Origin: Chara braunii
Taxonomy: Eukaryota; Streptophyta; Charophyceae; Charales; Characeae
Direction of reading: 5' to 3'
Length of the DNA: 41,552 nt
Assembly: GCA_003427395.1 (NCBI GenBank)
Contig: BFEA01000278.1
Span: 2,032,200-2,073,751 of the forward strand
Shown here in pieces: positions 21,115 to 30,964 of the stretch. The notes under the pieces were generated by a model, which had not been told where the DNA came from, did no database searches, and was given only the letters and a program-made list of their open reading frames with translations. Made by a program: the position numbers and the translations under genes. The first letter of the stretch is position 1; each line of letters starts with the position of its first letter.

Positions 21115-21623
21115 CAAGGATAACTACTGTGAGGGGTAAACTCCATGAGGTAATAGGGTGTAATAATCCTTTTGTGATCCTGAGGTATGAGACTTGTGAG
21201 AGAGGGCCCATAATATTTCACATTTGAGTGGTCAAATTCCTGAGTACTGGCAGCCTTGACGTACGAATTTATGTACCAGCAGACCTAGAAAAGGAAGATG
21301 ACTACTTAGAGTGTCAGACAGACGTTTATATTAATCTCATAAGAACCAAGGAGTGACTTGAAAAGTTAAAGAAGAAAGTAACCTGGGGGAAAGAAGTAAG
21401 ACAATTTGAGAGGCTTCCTGAGTTCTTGATTGCTAAGGGATTTGGAGGCAGGAGAGATTGGATGCCTCTGTTGGAAGCTATTGCTGAGATTGGTAGAGCA
21501 AGAGAAAAAGATTCCACTGTGATGATAAAATCCCTACTTTTGAGTAGCTTTGAACACAGACTCGAGATTCCTGATGACGACCAACCTGAGATCTACCTTT
21601 CCGATATTGTTTATGATGTTTAA
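21075..21623 (+). pseudogene. Pre-gag ORF A3 (family A), two internal stops
   Basis: An ATG at 21075, inside the end of A2 in another frame, opens 182 codons interrupted by TGA at 21225 and 21354. Family A landmarks are FVILRYETCER, VVKFLSTGSLDVRIY, a charged stretch ending LEKLKKK, FERLPEFL and DWMPLLEAIAEI. The second TGA stands where A2 has an Arg (KERLE), consistent with CGA to TGA. A C-terminal extension with SFEHRLEIPDDDQPEIYL is unlike A1 and A2. The stop is 2 bases from the B1 start. Function unknown. Confidence 0.5.
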
Positions 21624-21625
21624 CA

Positions 21626-21916
21626 ATGCCCAGCTTGACTGAACAGCTGACACTGAGAGTTATGTTGGAAGGTAGAGTAGTCAAGATAGAAGGGACTCTC
21701 CGGATCTCTAACAGAATTCTTTTTACCCTAGATAAGCTTGAGTTTTTGCAGCCTTTCTTGGACCGCATGAGAGATTCTCCCTTGAGAGTTACCATTGACC
21801 AGACTGAGATAAGCTATCTGTTAAAGGTAGTGAAAGTGGGGGCTACTGAGAGAGTATCATACCACACTTTTCAGGAACGGGTCTCTCTTGCAAGAAGGAT
21901 CAGCAGTGGGCTGTAA
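21626..21916 (+). CDS. Pre-gag ORF B1 (family B), intact
   Basis: A 96-aa frame starting with ACAATG, 2 bases after the A3 stop, and ending TAA directly before the B2 ATG in the same frame. Residues near the start read TLRVMLEG and KIEGTLRI; the middle is FLDRMRDSPLRVTIDQTEI; the end is SYHTFQERVSLARRISSGL. KIEGTLRI matches MIRGTIRG of B2 and SLARR is shared exactly. It looks like a small alpha/beta protein, but no family is recognised. Because B1 and B2 are in frame across a single TAA, they could once have been one two-domain ORF. Confidence 0.5.
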   Translation: MPSLTEQLTLRVMLEGRVVKIEGTLRISNRILFTLDKLEFLQPFLDRMRDSPLRVTIDQTEISYLLKVVKVGATERVSYHTFQERVSLARRISSGL

Positions 21917-22186
21917 ATGATGCAATTTGATTATGAGATTGTAGACTTGACTCGATATTTTATGATCCGGGGTACTATAAGGGGGTATGACAGGAGACTG
22001 AGTAGGGATGATGAGAAAGAATAAATTGAAGATTACATTGGAAGGCTGGGAAGGATCGCGTTGCCTTTGATCACCACCCAATCAATTATTGCTTATACCC
22101 TATATGTACAAAACTCTCATGAGGTAGAGCAGACAAGAGAAGAGAGAAACGAGTCTGTATCCCTTGCGAGAAGAGTGAGAGATTGA
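21917..22186 (+). pseudogene. Pre-gag ORF B2 (family B), one internal stop
   Basis: ATG abuts the TAA of B1 (TAAATG). The 89-codon frame has TAA at 22022, between EKE and IEDYIG, where CAA would be a single C-to-T change away. It contains FMIRGTIRGYDRRL, IEDYIGRLGRIALPL, IIAYTLYVQNSH and ESVSLARRVRD, aligning throughout with B1 and in its second half with LTR ORF B'. The stop lies about 60 bases before gag. Function unknown. Confidence 0.5.
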
Positions 22187-22257
22187 AGAGCAGAGAAGAA
22201 AAGGGGACAAGAGTCACAGAAAGAGAAGAGAATACTTGGGAAAAGTCTATGGTCAAG

Positions 22258-24357
22258 ATGGCAGGGCGAGCAAGACCAAATACATCTGCAAGAACCAATG
22301 AAGAGGCCTTGGTTGGGGTTATATGAGAACAGGTCGAGAAAGTGGATACTATAAAAGGAGGATCAGACATTGCAAGAGCAAAGAGGCCAGATGAGAGAAT
22401 ACCCTGCTTCAGAGGACCTCAGGTTAACGACTTCTTGGATGAGTATGAATTATTTGGACTCAGTTATGGCTGGACAGATAAGCAATGGCTTAAGCACCTT
22501 CTATCTTATTGTGATACTGACTCAAGATTGACAGTTCAGGAACTAATGGAAGGTGCTACTACTTGGGAAGAAGTCAAGGAGAGATTGAAAAATGAATTTG
22601 AGAAAGATTCGGTTTCAACCACAACTAAGGACTTACTCAACATCAAAAGAGCTAAATACGACACTTTCAATGTTTTTCTTCATACCTTCATCCGAACAGC
22701 AAGAAGAATTCCATATTTGGATGAAGCTCAGAGATGTCATATATTTTTGACGAATTTTACTGACACTGAAAGGCAAGCAGTTTTTAATCAAGCTCAGCAC
22801 TATCCTCTCAGATGGGATAAAATGGTTGCAATCATAAGAACTCTACCTACTGTTTTCCATAAGAAATGGTCACTGGATCAGATCAGTACTTTGACCAAGG
22901 ACTGAGAGACTGAGAATGAAATGAATAGAGAAACCAATTTGACTACTGAGAATATTCTTCAAAAGGTGATGACTAACTTTATGCCTGCAAGGCCCGCAAC
23001 GCATGCTGTGGATGACATGGGAAATAAAAAGGCTGAAAGTGAGGAAGATGATGACGATGATGATGACAACGAAAATCATGGTAAGAAGGGGCATTTGTCC
23101 ACAACCAAAAGGAATGGGAAGAATGGTGATGGAGGAAATAGAGAGAGAAGGAAATATGATGAGCGTCCTAAGAGGAGTTTTACTTGCTACTATTGTGGAG
23201 AAAGTGGACATACTACCACCTACTGCAAGTCACTTGAGGAGGAAATAAGAAGTGGGGTGACAAAGAAAGATGCAATGGGCCATGTCTGTAATAGTTCATG
23301 GAATAAGTTGGACCCCAGACATCCGGGAGCTATGAGGCTTCTTGCTCTTAAACATGATGAAAAGATGAAGATTAAGAAGAAGAGCAAGACCAATGTGAAT
23401 GTTCATTTCCTCACTGGAGATTTGCCTAGTGAACTGGTACAAAGAACAGATGACCCTCATACCATGATTGAGTTGTCTTTGCAGTCCTTAACACTGACAG
23501 AGTGTGAGGCTAGTGAGGAATCAACAAGTGAGTCTCCATTGGGAAAGAACCCTGCTTTTCAGAATCCCTCTGGATTAGTAGAGTCCTCTTCCAATGAACT
23601 GGCTCATTTCCTGGCTGATATGATGTCATTCCATGGTGATTTACCCCCAAAACTTATCATGGAACCTAGTGTCAGGGTTGGTGAAGTAAGGAACCACCAA
23701 ACCCGTATGACACCTCAAATGATAGAAGGAAAGAAAAAAAAGAAGGTTGAGGAATCACTTATCGACATCCTTGATAATCTTGAACCGGAGCGATCACAGG
23801 AAAAGAATGAACAGGGGAGAAAGATAAAATTTATTCTCAAGAGTGATTTGGATGATGGGACAGTGATTTCTCATGTAATTGCTAAGATGGTGAAAGAAAC
23901 GGAAGTAACACTGTCTTTCAAGGAAGCAATGACACTAGCACCCAAAATGAGAGAAGAGTTGAAAAGGTTAATTGAGAAGGAGAAGATAAAAGTTAATTAT
24001 TTGGGGTCAGTCTTTCCCAACCAAGTGAATAGATCACTACCAGGTTGCAAGATGAGATTTGCAACCGTGGGTTGTGGGCATCTTACGATTCGCATTAATC
24101 AAGTGAAGATTCTAGCCCTAGTAGATTCAAGCGCAGAGATGATACTTCTTTCACGAAGAACGATGGAAACATGTAATTTATCTATTGACAGACCTGCACA
24201 AAATGTACTGAGTAATATTGCAGGAGAGTTGTTCGTGGCAGGATTTATTGATAATTTGCCTATCAAGGTTGTGACAATGACTGTGGAGTTACTGGGTTTT
24301 GTCGTACCGGATCTGGATCATGACTGTATCTTGGGAACTTCATTCTTGCATACATAG
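22258..24357 (+). pseudogene. gag-pro: gag-protease region of gypsy element, degenerate
   Basis: The frame begins ATGGCAGGG (an in-frame ATG at 22249 is an alternative start) and contains TGA at 22324 and 22903. It first encodes a retrotransposon capsid-like domain (FRGPQVNDFLDEYELFGLSY, then WEEVKERLKNEF), then a lysine/aspartate-rich linker, then a CCHC zinc knuckle CYYCGESGHTTTYC near 23185. A retropepsin-like domain follows (VKILALVDSSAEMILLSRR) with the C-terminal DHDCILGTSFL. Capsid and nucleocapsid package the RNA; the protease would mature the polyprotein. The catalytic DSG/DTG is DSS here (AGC at 24130), so the protease is probably inactive. The frame stops at TAG 24355 and similarity resumes in the +1 frame. 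Confidence 0.75.
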
Positions 24358-24724
24358 AATGGAGGCTGTCCAATTTTTCAGTCATGAGGGGTCATCTTTG
24401 ATCAGTCTACAGGATCCTGAGACTGCTCAAGAGCAGACCTTTATGGTCGGTATGAAAAATGATTTCAAGCATCAACTATCTGCTAATTCGATCAGGAGGG
24501 AGGAATCTGCTGAAAGGGTTAGGAGACTAAAGGAGGAAGGGAAACGAGAAGCAAAAGAAGAGATTTCAGTGGGAATCAATCAAGTTTCGAAGATAATGAT
24601 AGCCCTTGGTAAACTCGAGGATGAGGACGGGCAAACTGAAGCCTTCAAGAAAGCAGTGGAAACTGCTAAGGGAGGGAAGATGGAATTGAGATTTGTATCG
24701 ACTCACCCTTTTTTCGAAAAATAG
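24358..24724 (+). pseudogene. Protease-RT linker of pol, frameshifted
   Basis: After 24355 the plausible frame is the +1 frame: MEAVQFFSHEGSSLISL, then QDPETAQEQTF, as usual after the retropepsin domain, followed by a highly charged Glu/Lys-rich linker. It ends at TAG 24722. The next coding frame differs again, and the change falls near the A8 run at about 24737. Both shifts look like single-base indels, though an A8 run is also a classic slippage site. No enzymatic domain lies in this part. Confidence 0.5.
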
Positions 24725-24739
24725 TCACTGGGTCGAAAA

Positions 24740-26285
24740 AAAATATAAACCCAAAAGGGGTAAAGAAAAACCCAGTGACAGTCTTAATAGAGAAAGACTA
24801 TGATGAAGCATTGGAAAAGGAAAGGCAAATTATAAGAGCATTGTGAGAATCAACAAAACTGGAGAATAGGGTCACTAAAGAAAGGTTTGACACAATGAGG
24901 ATAGGCTCGGATCAGTTTATCTTGCCTAAAGAGAAAGAATATATCTTCAAGATGTGTCAGGAATTCTCTGGTGCTTTCTCCTTTAATGATGAAGAGAGGG
25001 GGCGATTGGACGTGGACATAATGAAGATGGCCAAGATTTGGACAGTTGATCATGTTTCATGGAATGATAGACCAACTAAATATGCCCTAAAGGAAGAAGC
25101 AGAAGTAGTGAAGTACCTTGACAAGAAGATTGCATTTAATGTTGTTGAACCTGCTGATGGACCGTATGCTAACCACTGGTTTTGTTTCTGGAAACCAGGG
25201 AGCGGACTAAGATGGATACAAAATCTTCAGAAACTCAATTTTGTGACGGTACGTGATGCAGGTAGTCTTCCCAATGCTGATCTCCTCGCTAAGCCCTTTC
25301 CAGGTCGATGTATTTATTTCCTAGTTGACCTGTATTATGATTATGATCAGTTCCCTATTGATCCCCCTAGCCGGCCTATGACTGCCATGCACACGCCGAG
25401 GGGACTTGTTTAGATGTGTGTGGTACCTAAGGGCTGGACTAACGGAGTGGCAGTGGTTCAAAGGGATATGATCAAAGTCATGCAAAATATTTCTTCTGAA
25501 ATAACCAGTCCCTACATTGATGATAATCCTATAAAAGGACCCTTGATAAGAGATGAAACTTTGGTCGCAGGGAGAGTCAGAAAGTTTGTCTGGGAACATG
25601 TTGAAGGAGTAAAGATGGTCATAGAGAGGCTTCGAAAGTATAATCTGACTGCCAGTGGGCCAAAGTCCCTTCTCTTCCAACCAGAAGTGATAATCTTGGG
25701 CTTCAGATGCTTCTCCAAGGGTAGGAGTCCAGATCCCAAGAAGATAGACAAAATCTTGAACTGGCCTCTGCCTCTCAAGAGAGTGACAGACGTCAGGAGC
25801 TTCTTGGGAGTCTGTGGATTCTTGATGATTTTTATTCCTCATTTTGCTGCCCTTGCGGAACCTCTGAGAGAAATGGTAAGAAAAGGGGCTAACTTAGCAT
25901 AGAATGATAAAAGACAAGCTGCAGCAGAGACGTTGCAAGAAAAACTAAGAGATGGTGGAGTAGTACAAGGAGTACCCTATTATGATGAGGAGGAGAAGAG
26001 ACCTTTCATCATTGAGGATGATGGAGGATCAGTGACTCTGGGTGGAGTGCTTATACAGAAAGATGAAAATGAGAGAGAAAGACCCCTAAGGTTTGAAAGC
26101 AGAACCCTCAATTCTACTGAAAGAGGTTACACCCAATTCAGGAAAGAGCTGTTGTCAATCATCCATAGCCTCAGGTGCTTCAGACACTACGTTTTAGGGA
26201 GGAGATTCATCCTAAGGACTGATGCATCTGTTGTGATTGGTGTCATTAACCCAACAGGTATTTCCAACAGTCAGCAGATGGATCG
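24740..26285 (+). pseudogene. pol: Reverse transcriptase and RNase H, degenerate
   Basis: The RT opens with the usual YALKEEAEVVKYLDKKI and WFCFWKPGSGLRWIQNLQ blocks. Motif A is FLVDLYYDYDQF and motif C is YIDD (25513-25524), both with catalytic Asp present. SLLFQPEVIILGFRC and VRSFLGVCGFL follow. RNase H is recognisable by FIIEDDGGS, TQFRKELLSI and LRTDAS, which supply the expected D, E and D. The domain would copy RNA to DNA and degrade the template. The frame is interrupted by TGA 24844, TAG 25411 and TAG 25900, and shifts frame near 26260 (NPTG continues as FPTVSRW in the next frame). All three stops can be reached by one transition. Confidence 0.8.
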
Positions 26286-27994
26286 CCTTCATCTGGACAT
26301 ATGATTTTAAGCTGGAAAAAATCCCCACTGAGAAAAACAGAGTGGATGGCTTAAGCCGGATTGAGTGGCGAGAAGAAGAAGATGTGAATGGAACGATTGA
26401 AGAATCTGCCTATGTTGATAATTTTCTTAATGAGAAAGATAATGAGGATTATGAGGCACCATGCTCCTACAAGTGGAGTCTGTGGCCTGAAGAGAGAGAC
26501 AGTTGGGGAGAAAACCCAAGTGCATACATTAATGAATCAATTCTTGGGAAAGAGGAAGAAGATGAACCGAACGATTGGTATACCAGAGTTAACGCAGCAG
26601 CAGTGGCTGCTCATGAGATTGGGGAGAGTTCAGGTTTAAAGGAAGAAGAAGAGAGTGAAAAGAAGGAAGAAGAGATATTTTTCTTCTTTGAAGAATATGA
26701 TGAAAATTATCAAGAGATTGGCAGGAAGATGGAAAGGGAGCAGCTAAAAGAATATTATTGTAAAGATTCAAGGAAGAAATTCAGACTAAAAAGAGGGCAT
26801 GTCTTTGTGGATGGTAAGGGAGGCCTACCTCCACTAAGAGTGGTCTGTGGTAAAGAGAGGCAGTTAGAGATAATCGCTGCTCTACATGAGGGGGTTGCCG
26901 GTGGCCACAGGGCTGCTGAAGCTACTTACTCCAAGACTGACAAACTCTACTTCTGGTCTGGCATGAGGGACATGATTTTAAGATATTGTAAATCATGTAT
27001 CTTATGTCAGAAAAGGTCTACAACAATGATGATTGAGCCCCTATTCCCTACAATCCTGGTGGAGCCAGGTAGTAGAGTCCATCTAGATCTCATCACTATG
27101 CCTCCAGGCAAGGGTGTGATGAGATACCTACTAAACATGAGAGATAATTTCTCTGGATACGTTGAGGTAAAAACTCTGAAAAGGAAGACAGCCGAACAAG
27201 TGGCTGATTGGATAGAGGAAGTTTATCTCGGGTATCCTTTTATCAGAGAATTTGTCTCAGACAGAGGATCTGAATTCAGAAATGAGGTTGTCAGAAGAAT
27301 TACACTCAGATTGGGAGTCAGAATTCGGTATGTGACTACTTACCATCCTCAAGCGAATGCACCTGTTAAGAGAGGCCACAAAACTCTGAAAGATTCATTG
27401 GCCAAGTGGTGTGAAGGAAAACTCAGCAACTGGCCAAAGGTATTAAGAGTTGTTGTATAAGCTGATAATATCACAGTTAAGAAAACTATTGGTTATGCAC
27501 CTTTTACTCTGTGGTACGACCGATATGCTACATTCCTTATTGAGAGTATTGTCAAAACATGGTCAAGTCAAGAAAGCGACATAGATTATTCTATTTCAGA
27601 ACTCCTTCAGATCAGAATGAGGCAGATATTTGAAGTTGATCAGGCAGTGATGGATGCAGCAGAGAGAATGGCATGCAGCAGACTATCGGATCAAGAAAGA
27701 TGGAACAAGAAAAAATACATAAGAAAAGAGAAATTGAAGATTGGAGATGTTGTTCTTTTGTTTGACGGTTCTCTTGAGACATAATGGACTAAAAGATTGG
27801 AGCCTAGATGGTTTGGTCCTGACAGAATCACAGGAGAAGCAGAGGGCAAGGTTAATGAAATCTCAGAAATTTATGGATCCAGGGTTCATGACATGGTATC
27901 AGGGTCAAGACTTCGTAAGTTCATCTTCAGAGACCCTGACTTGATCCCTACAGTGACTCCAAAGAGAGCAAAGACAAGTCAACCATCCAAATAA
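26250..27994 (+). pseudogene. int: Integrase, degenerate, catalytic Glu lost
   Basis: After the RNase H tether (KNRVDGLSRIEW) and an acidic linker comes an HHCC zinc-binding domain (LHEGVAGGHRAAE, then CKSCILCQKRS), then the catalytic core. The first two catalytic Asp are present in VHLDLITM and FVSDRGSEF, but the Glu expected in HPQAN..VERGHK is Lys (AAG at 27368), a G-to-A change. The C-terminal part has a GPY/F-like module (LEPRWFGPDRI). TAA at 27458 and 27782 interrupt the frame; the final stop is 27992. No chromodomain is evident in the short tail. Integrase would insert the cDNA; this copy should not. Confidence 0.8.
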
Positions 27995-28560
27995 GAGAAC
28001 AGTCATAGAGGACTGAGAAAGAGTACAGTAAGACACTGAGACAGTAAGGCTCAGTTATCAGCAGAGAATGATCATTCTTGCATAATCAATTCAGCATCTC
28101 AGTTTCAATATTCCAGTTTTTAGCAGTCATTTCATTATCTATTTTAGCAAGCAACTAAGTTAATGAGACTATATCTTTGATGCAGCGCTGCAGTCGTTCC
28201 ATGAGTGTCAAATCCTGAGAGTGAGGCGTAACAGTGAGTACAGTTCTGGGAGCATTGACACAGTGTCAAGATCTGAGAAACGCATGACTGTGACACATCA
28301 AATGATATAAGCAGTATTATTCTTACGACAAAGAGAAAGCATGATGGGCATAAAGAAATTCAGTTCTGTCTGATTGAAAGTTATCAGCAGAAAGATTTCG
28401 TGTCTCTGACTAAGTTGTCCATCTACGAGATTCAGACGGAGGCAGGCATAAAGAAGTTCAGCTTTACCTGACTTAGAGTGGTCAGTAAAGGGACTTCGTG
28501 CTTCTTGGCTAAAGGTCTATCTTCACTCAGATGAGAGAAGGGACCTCTCTGAGATCAGTG
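27995..28560. other. No gene between pol and the hairpin cluster
   Basis: Downstream of the pol stop the sequence is non-coding on both strands. Two loosely similar blocks occur around 28360-28400 and 28440-28500 (both AGGCATAAAGAA or GGGCATAAAGAA followed by TTCAG and a TTATCAG or GGTCAG string about 20 bases on), suggesting an old short tandem duplication. Confidence 0.4.
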
Positions 28561-29410
28561 TTTCAGTATTTCCTTGAGACTGACGGGACGTCTCTTAGAA
28601 AAAAAAATCCCAGCTGAGGGAAGGGACCTCTCTGGGGCTAGCACTTAGTTTTTTGCTTGAGGCTGAAGAGAGGTCTCTTGCGAACTCTTAGTGTTGGATA
28701 GCATGTTATAATTTAGTGCCTCTTGAAACTGACGGGACGTCTCTTGAGAAATGTTTGTCCTGTTATGGGGCGTATGCAGTCTGCTTGTGGGGTTATGATG
28801 TTTTTGCCTGATTGTCTGTGCCTAGTGTCTTCTTTTCTAACCTAAGGATGCGTTGATTGTCGGGGCCAGCCAGAGCCTTACCGCAGTAGGTTGCAATCTG
28901 GTGGGGTCAGCAGGTCCCCGACGCGAGTGTCGAATTCCGTAGTCAGCTGAGGCTAAGACTCCGGGGGTCTCGCCTATGACGCTGAAAGGGGTCGGCTGGA
29001 ACCCTACCGCAGTCAGAGAATGCAATCCAGTGAGGTTAGCCAGAGCCTGGAACTGTGGTTAGAGCGGGTCCCACGTTCAAAAATCTGGGCGGGGTAGCCA
29101 GCGCCCTTGGCCAAAAACTGGTAGGTGAGCCGGTCCCTGACCGCAGTGGTCAAATCCGGATTCGGGACAGTCAGACTGACGGGACGTCTACTGTCATAGG
29201 GTGACCAGACCCGCTATAGTCTGGGTGTCCTGGCGAGAGTGCCAAAGGGCTGCCATACTTGAGTAGTGGGTATGATTGGTCCTGACCTGGAGGCAGGTCA
29301 AAGGGGCTGTCGGGACAGATGGTCTGACTAGTCCTGGCCTGAGGCGGGCCGAATGAGGTATGTCAAACCGACGGGACGTCTGACATTCCTGGCCAATGGT
29401 GGGCCGAAAC
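28561..29410 (+). repeat. Cluster of two hairpin motif families
   Basis: The string CTGACGGGACGTCT or a close variant occurs at about 28580, 28729 and 29176, with a CCGACGGGACGTCT version near 29367. Flanking arms pair: GAGAC/GTCTC (28576/28590), GACAGT/ACTGTC plus AGAC/GTCT (29166-29195), TGTCA/TGACA (29361/29381). A related decayed unit near 28659 has GAGGC/GTCTC. A second family has the frame CCTG-stem-loop-stem-AA: TGGC/GCCA (29231), TGACCTG/CAGGTCA (29283), TGGCCTG/CGGGCCGA (29335) and TGGCC/GGCCGA (29390). ACCGCAGT..AATCC words between 28860 and 29160 form a third degenerate repeat. No coding frame is supported. Confidence 0.6.
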
Positions 29411-29439
29411 CAAGGCAATCAATAAATCCTGGGTACGGA

Positions 29440-29515
29440 GAGTTGTAATGTATTAATTAATAATTATTATTTATTATTTATTATTTTATTTATGGGCTTT
29501 TATTTTAATTTATTC
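29440..29515. repeat. TTATTA-rich low-complexity tract
   Basis: A run of TTATTTA/TTATTA words. The rest of 29410-30000 is non-coding; it holds a short repeat of GAACAGAAAAGAGGGTTTGG and GAAAAAGGGTTTGGTATCCC near 29620 and 29697. Confidence 0.7.
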
Positions 29516-30000
29516 ATGCTTAACTGCTGGGTGTCAGAGGATCTGCTTGCTGGGTATGGTTGTTGTCTGTGGGACTTGCTGGTTTTGCAGGTATACAGAT
29601 ACTTGTCTGAAGTTCCCAGACCAGGAAAAAGAAAAAGGGTTTGGTATCCCCATCAGGTGCTTGAATAGCTGAGAAGACGTCTCACTCAGACCAGAGAACA
29701 GAAAAGAGGGTTTGGTATACCCTACTCCCAGCATAGCAGATAGGGTGAGTGCCCTCGTTACTGGGGTCATCCTTGGCATAAATGCTTGATCAAGAGCTGA
29801 GGTAACCTCCATGTGAAAAGCCAAGCGGATGAACAAGTCAAACATTCAGACAAAATTCTTCTTAAGATTTTATTTGGTGGCCAACAAGCGGCCTGGTTCA
29901 CGAGGAACCTGCGTTTCTGGCCTTAAGGAAGTCAAACTCTCAGGCTTGGGACGCCATAGAATGGACAGTGAACTAGAAATCTTATGAGCCAAAATTAGAC

Positions 30001-30471
30001 TCAGAAGGCAGAGAAAAAGTCGCGCTTATACAGAACGTAAAAGATAGCCATGAGTTCAAGCTGGAAAAGAAAGAGAAGGAAGAAGATGCTAAAGAGAACA
30101 CAGTGACTGGGGTGATGAGGGGACGAGACAGTGCATGGGACAGCAGGAGGCGGAGCGGGCACTATGGCCTTGCTTACGGCTAGGGTGGGAGGAGCTCTAG
30201 GAATATAAGGGGGAGAAGAAGCACTGGGGGTACTATAGTGTGCATCAAATTTTTTACGAAGGTACTCCATCCTGTAAGGGGATGGGGTTTTTTCGTACCA
30301 CCCTGATGATGGATAACGTGGATAGGGCCTCAGATGCGCGTAGCCCCTTGGTTCTTCCTCCTCCTCCTCCTCTGAACTGTAGGAGCGCCGTGCCCTAACC
30401 GGTGGCTCCTCTTTGGCCTTTCCTGTCCTACCTTCCCATCCTCTACCCTGTCCACGGCGTGCTTCAGGCAT
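30001..30471 (-). CDS. Antisense ORF between pol and 3' LTR
   Basis: An uninterrupted 156-codon frame on the opposite strand to gag-pol, with an ATG start. The N-terminal part is basic and Gly/Arg-rich (MPEARRGQGRGWEGR), then an acidic run of Glu (SSEEEEEEEP), a Tyr/Pro-rich middle (RPYPRYPSSGWYEKTPSPY) and a Pro/Ala-rich region. The C-terminus is strongly hydrophobic (FSIFFLLFLFQLELMAIF), which looks like a membrane segment. Those residues are, however, encoded by a pyrimidine tract ending CTTTTCCAG, preceded 117 bases earlier by GTAAGC, so they may instead be an in-frame intron. Upstream on its strand the sequence is CT-rich, as in fungal promoters. Antisense ORFs at this place are known in some plant gypsy elements. 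Function unknown. Confidence 0.5.
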   Translation of the reverse strand: MPEARRGQGRGWEGRTGKAKEEPPVRARRSYSSEEEEEEEPRGYAHLRPYPRYPSSGWYEKTPSPYRMEYLRKKFDAHYSTPSASSPPYIPRAPPTLAVSKAIVPAPPPAVPCTVSSPHHPSHCVLFSIFFLLFLFQLELMAIFYVLYKRDFFSAF

Positions 30472-30659
30472 GATAGAGTGAAAGATTGCTAAGGGAGAGG
30501 TGAGAGACAGAGGATAATAGCACTAAGTGAAATCTATGATAAAAGGAGGTGCTATATGAAAGAAATTTACGGTGATGAGATAGACAAAGGGAGAAAAGAA
30601 AGCGGGTAACTGATAAGAGCGAAAAGGGGAGAGTGTCTGCGCTAAATATGAGGATTACA

Positions 30660-30820
30660 CCCTGCGATGGTCAAAGGAAGGTGAGCACCAAGAGTGAAGT
30701 CGAGCGCAGATAGTAAGAGAAGTGAGCGCAGGGGAAAGGCAAGCGTTGAAGAAAGGAATGAGTGCTGGAAAAGAGAACGGGCACTGAGAGAGAAAGTGGG
30801 CGCTAAAGCAAAATTGGAAA
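30660..30820 (+). repeat. Purine-rich degenerate minisatellite
   Basis: A GA-rich stretch with a recurring word like GAGCGC or GGGCGCT followed by a run of A and G, every 25-30 bases. On the opposite strand it is CT-rich and lies upstream of the antisense ORF. It produces a chance Ser/Leu-rich open frame on the minus strand. Confidence 0.5.
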
Positions 30821-30929
30821 ATGGACTGCGTAGAGCTATGGTGCGGGCTCCGCAGTGAGTCGCAAGTAGTGATGAATGAGGAGTGTTGCTGCTCGCGCTG
30901 AATTTATGTTGAAAACGGGATGCGTTTCG

Positions 30930-30964
30930 ACCCAGCGGGGACGCTGGGTGGGGGTTTGGTATTA
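30930..30964 (+). promoter_or_regulatory. GNRA hairpin and G-rich polypurine-like tract before 3' LTR
   Basis: ACCCAGCG-GGGA-CGCTGGGT is a perfect 8-bp stem with a GNRA-type loop, followed by GGGTGGGGGTTTGG up to 14 bases before the LTR start. In LTR elements a polypurine tract primes plus-strand DNA here. This tract is interrupted by T and not directly abutting, so it is only a candidate. Confidence 0.4.

Noticed and set aside
24345-24750. Programmed frameshifting between protease and RT
   Set aside because: The A8 run is suggestive, but the region has a stop on each side and other random indels occur in pol, so mutational frameshifts are the simpler reading.
25321-25842. 173-codon minus-strand ORF over the RT domain
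   Set aside because: It is antisense to well-supported RT motifs and has no features of its own.
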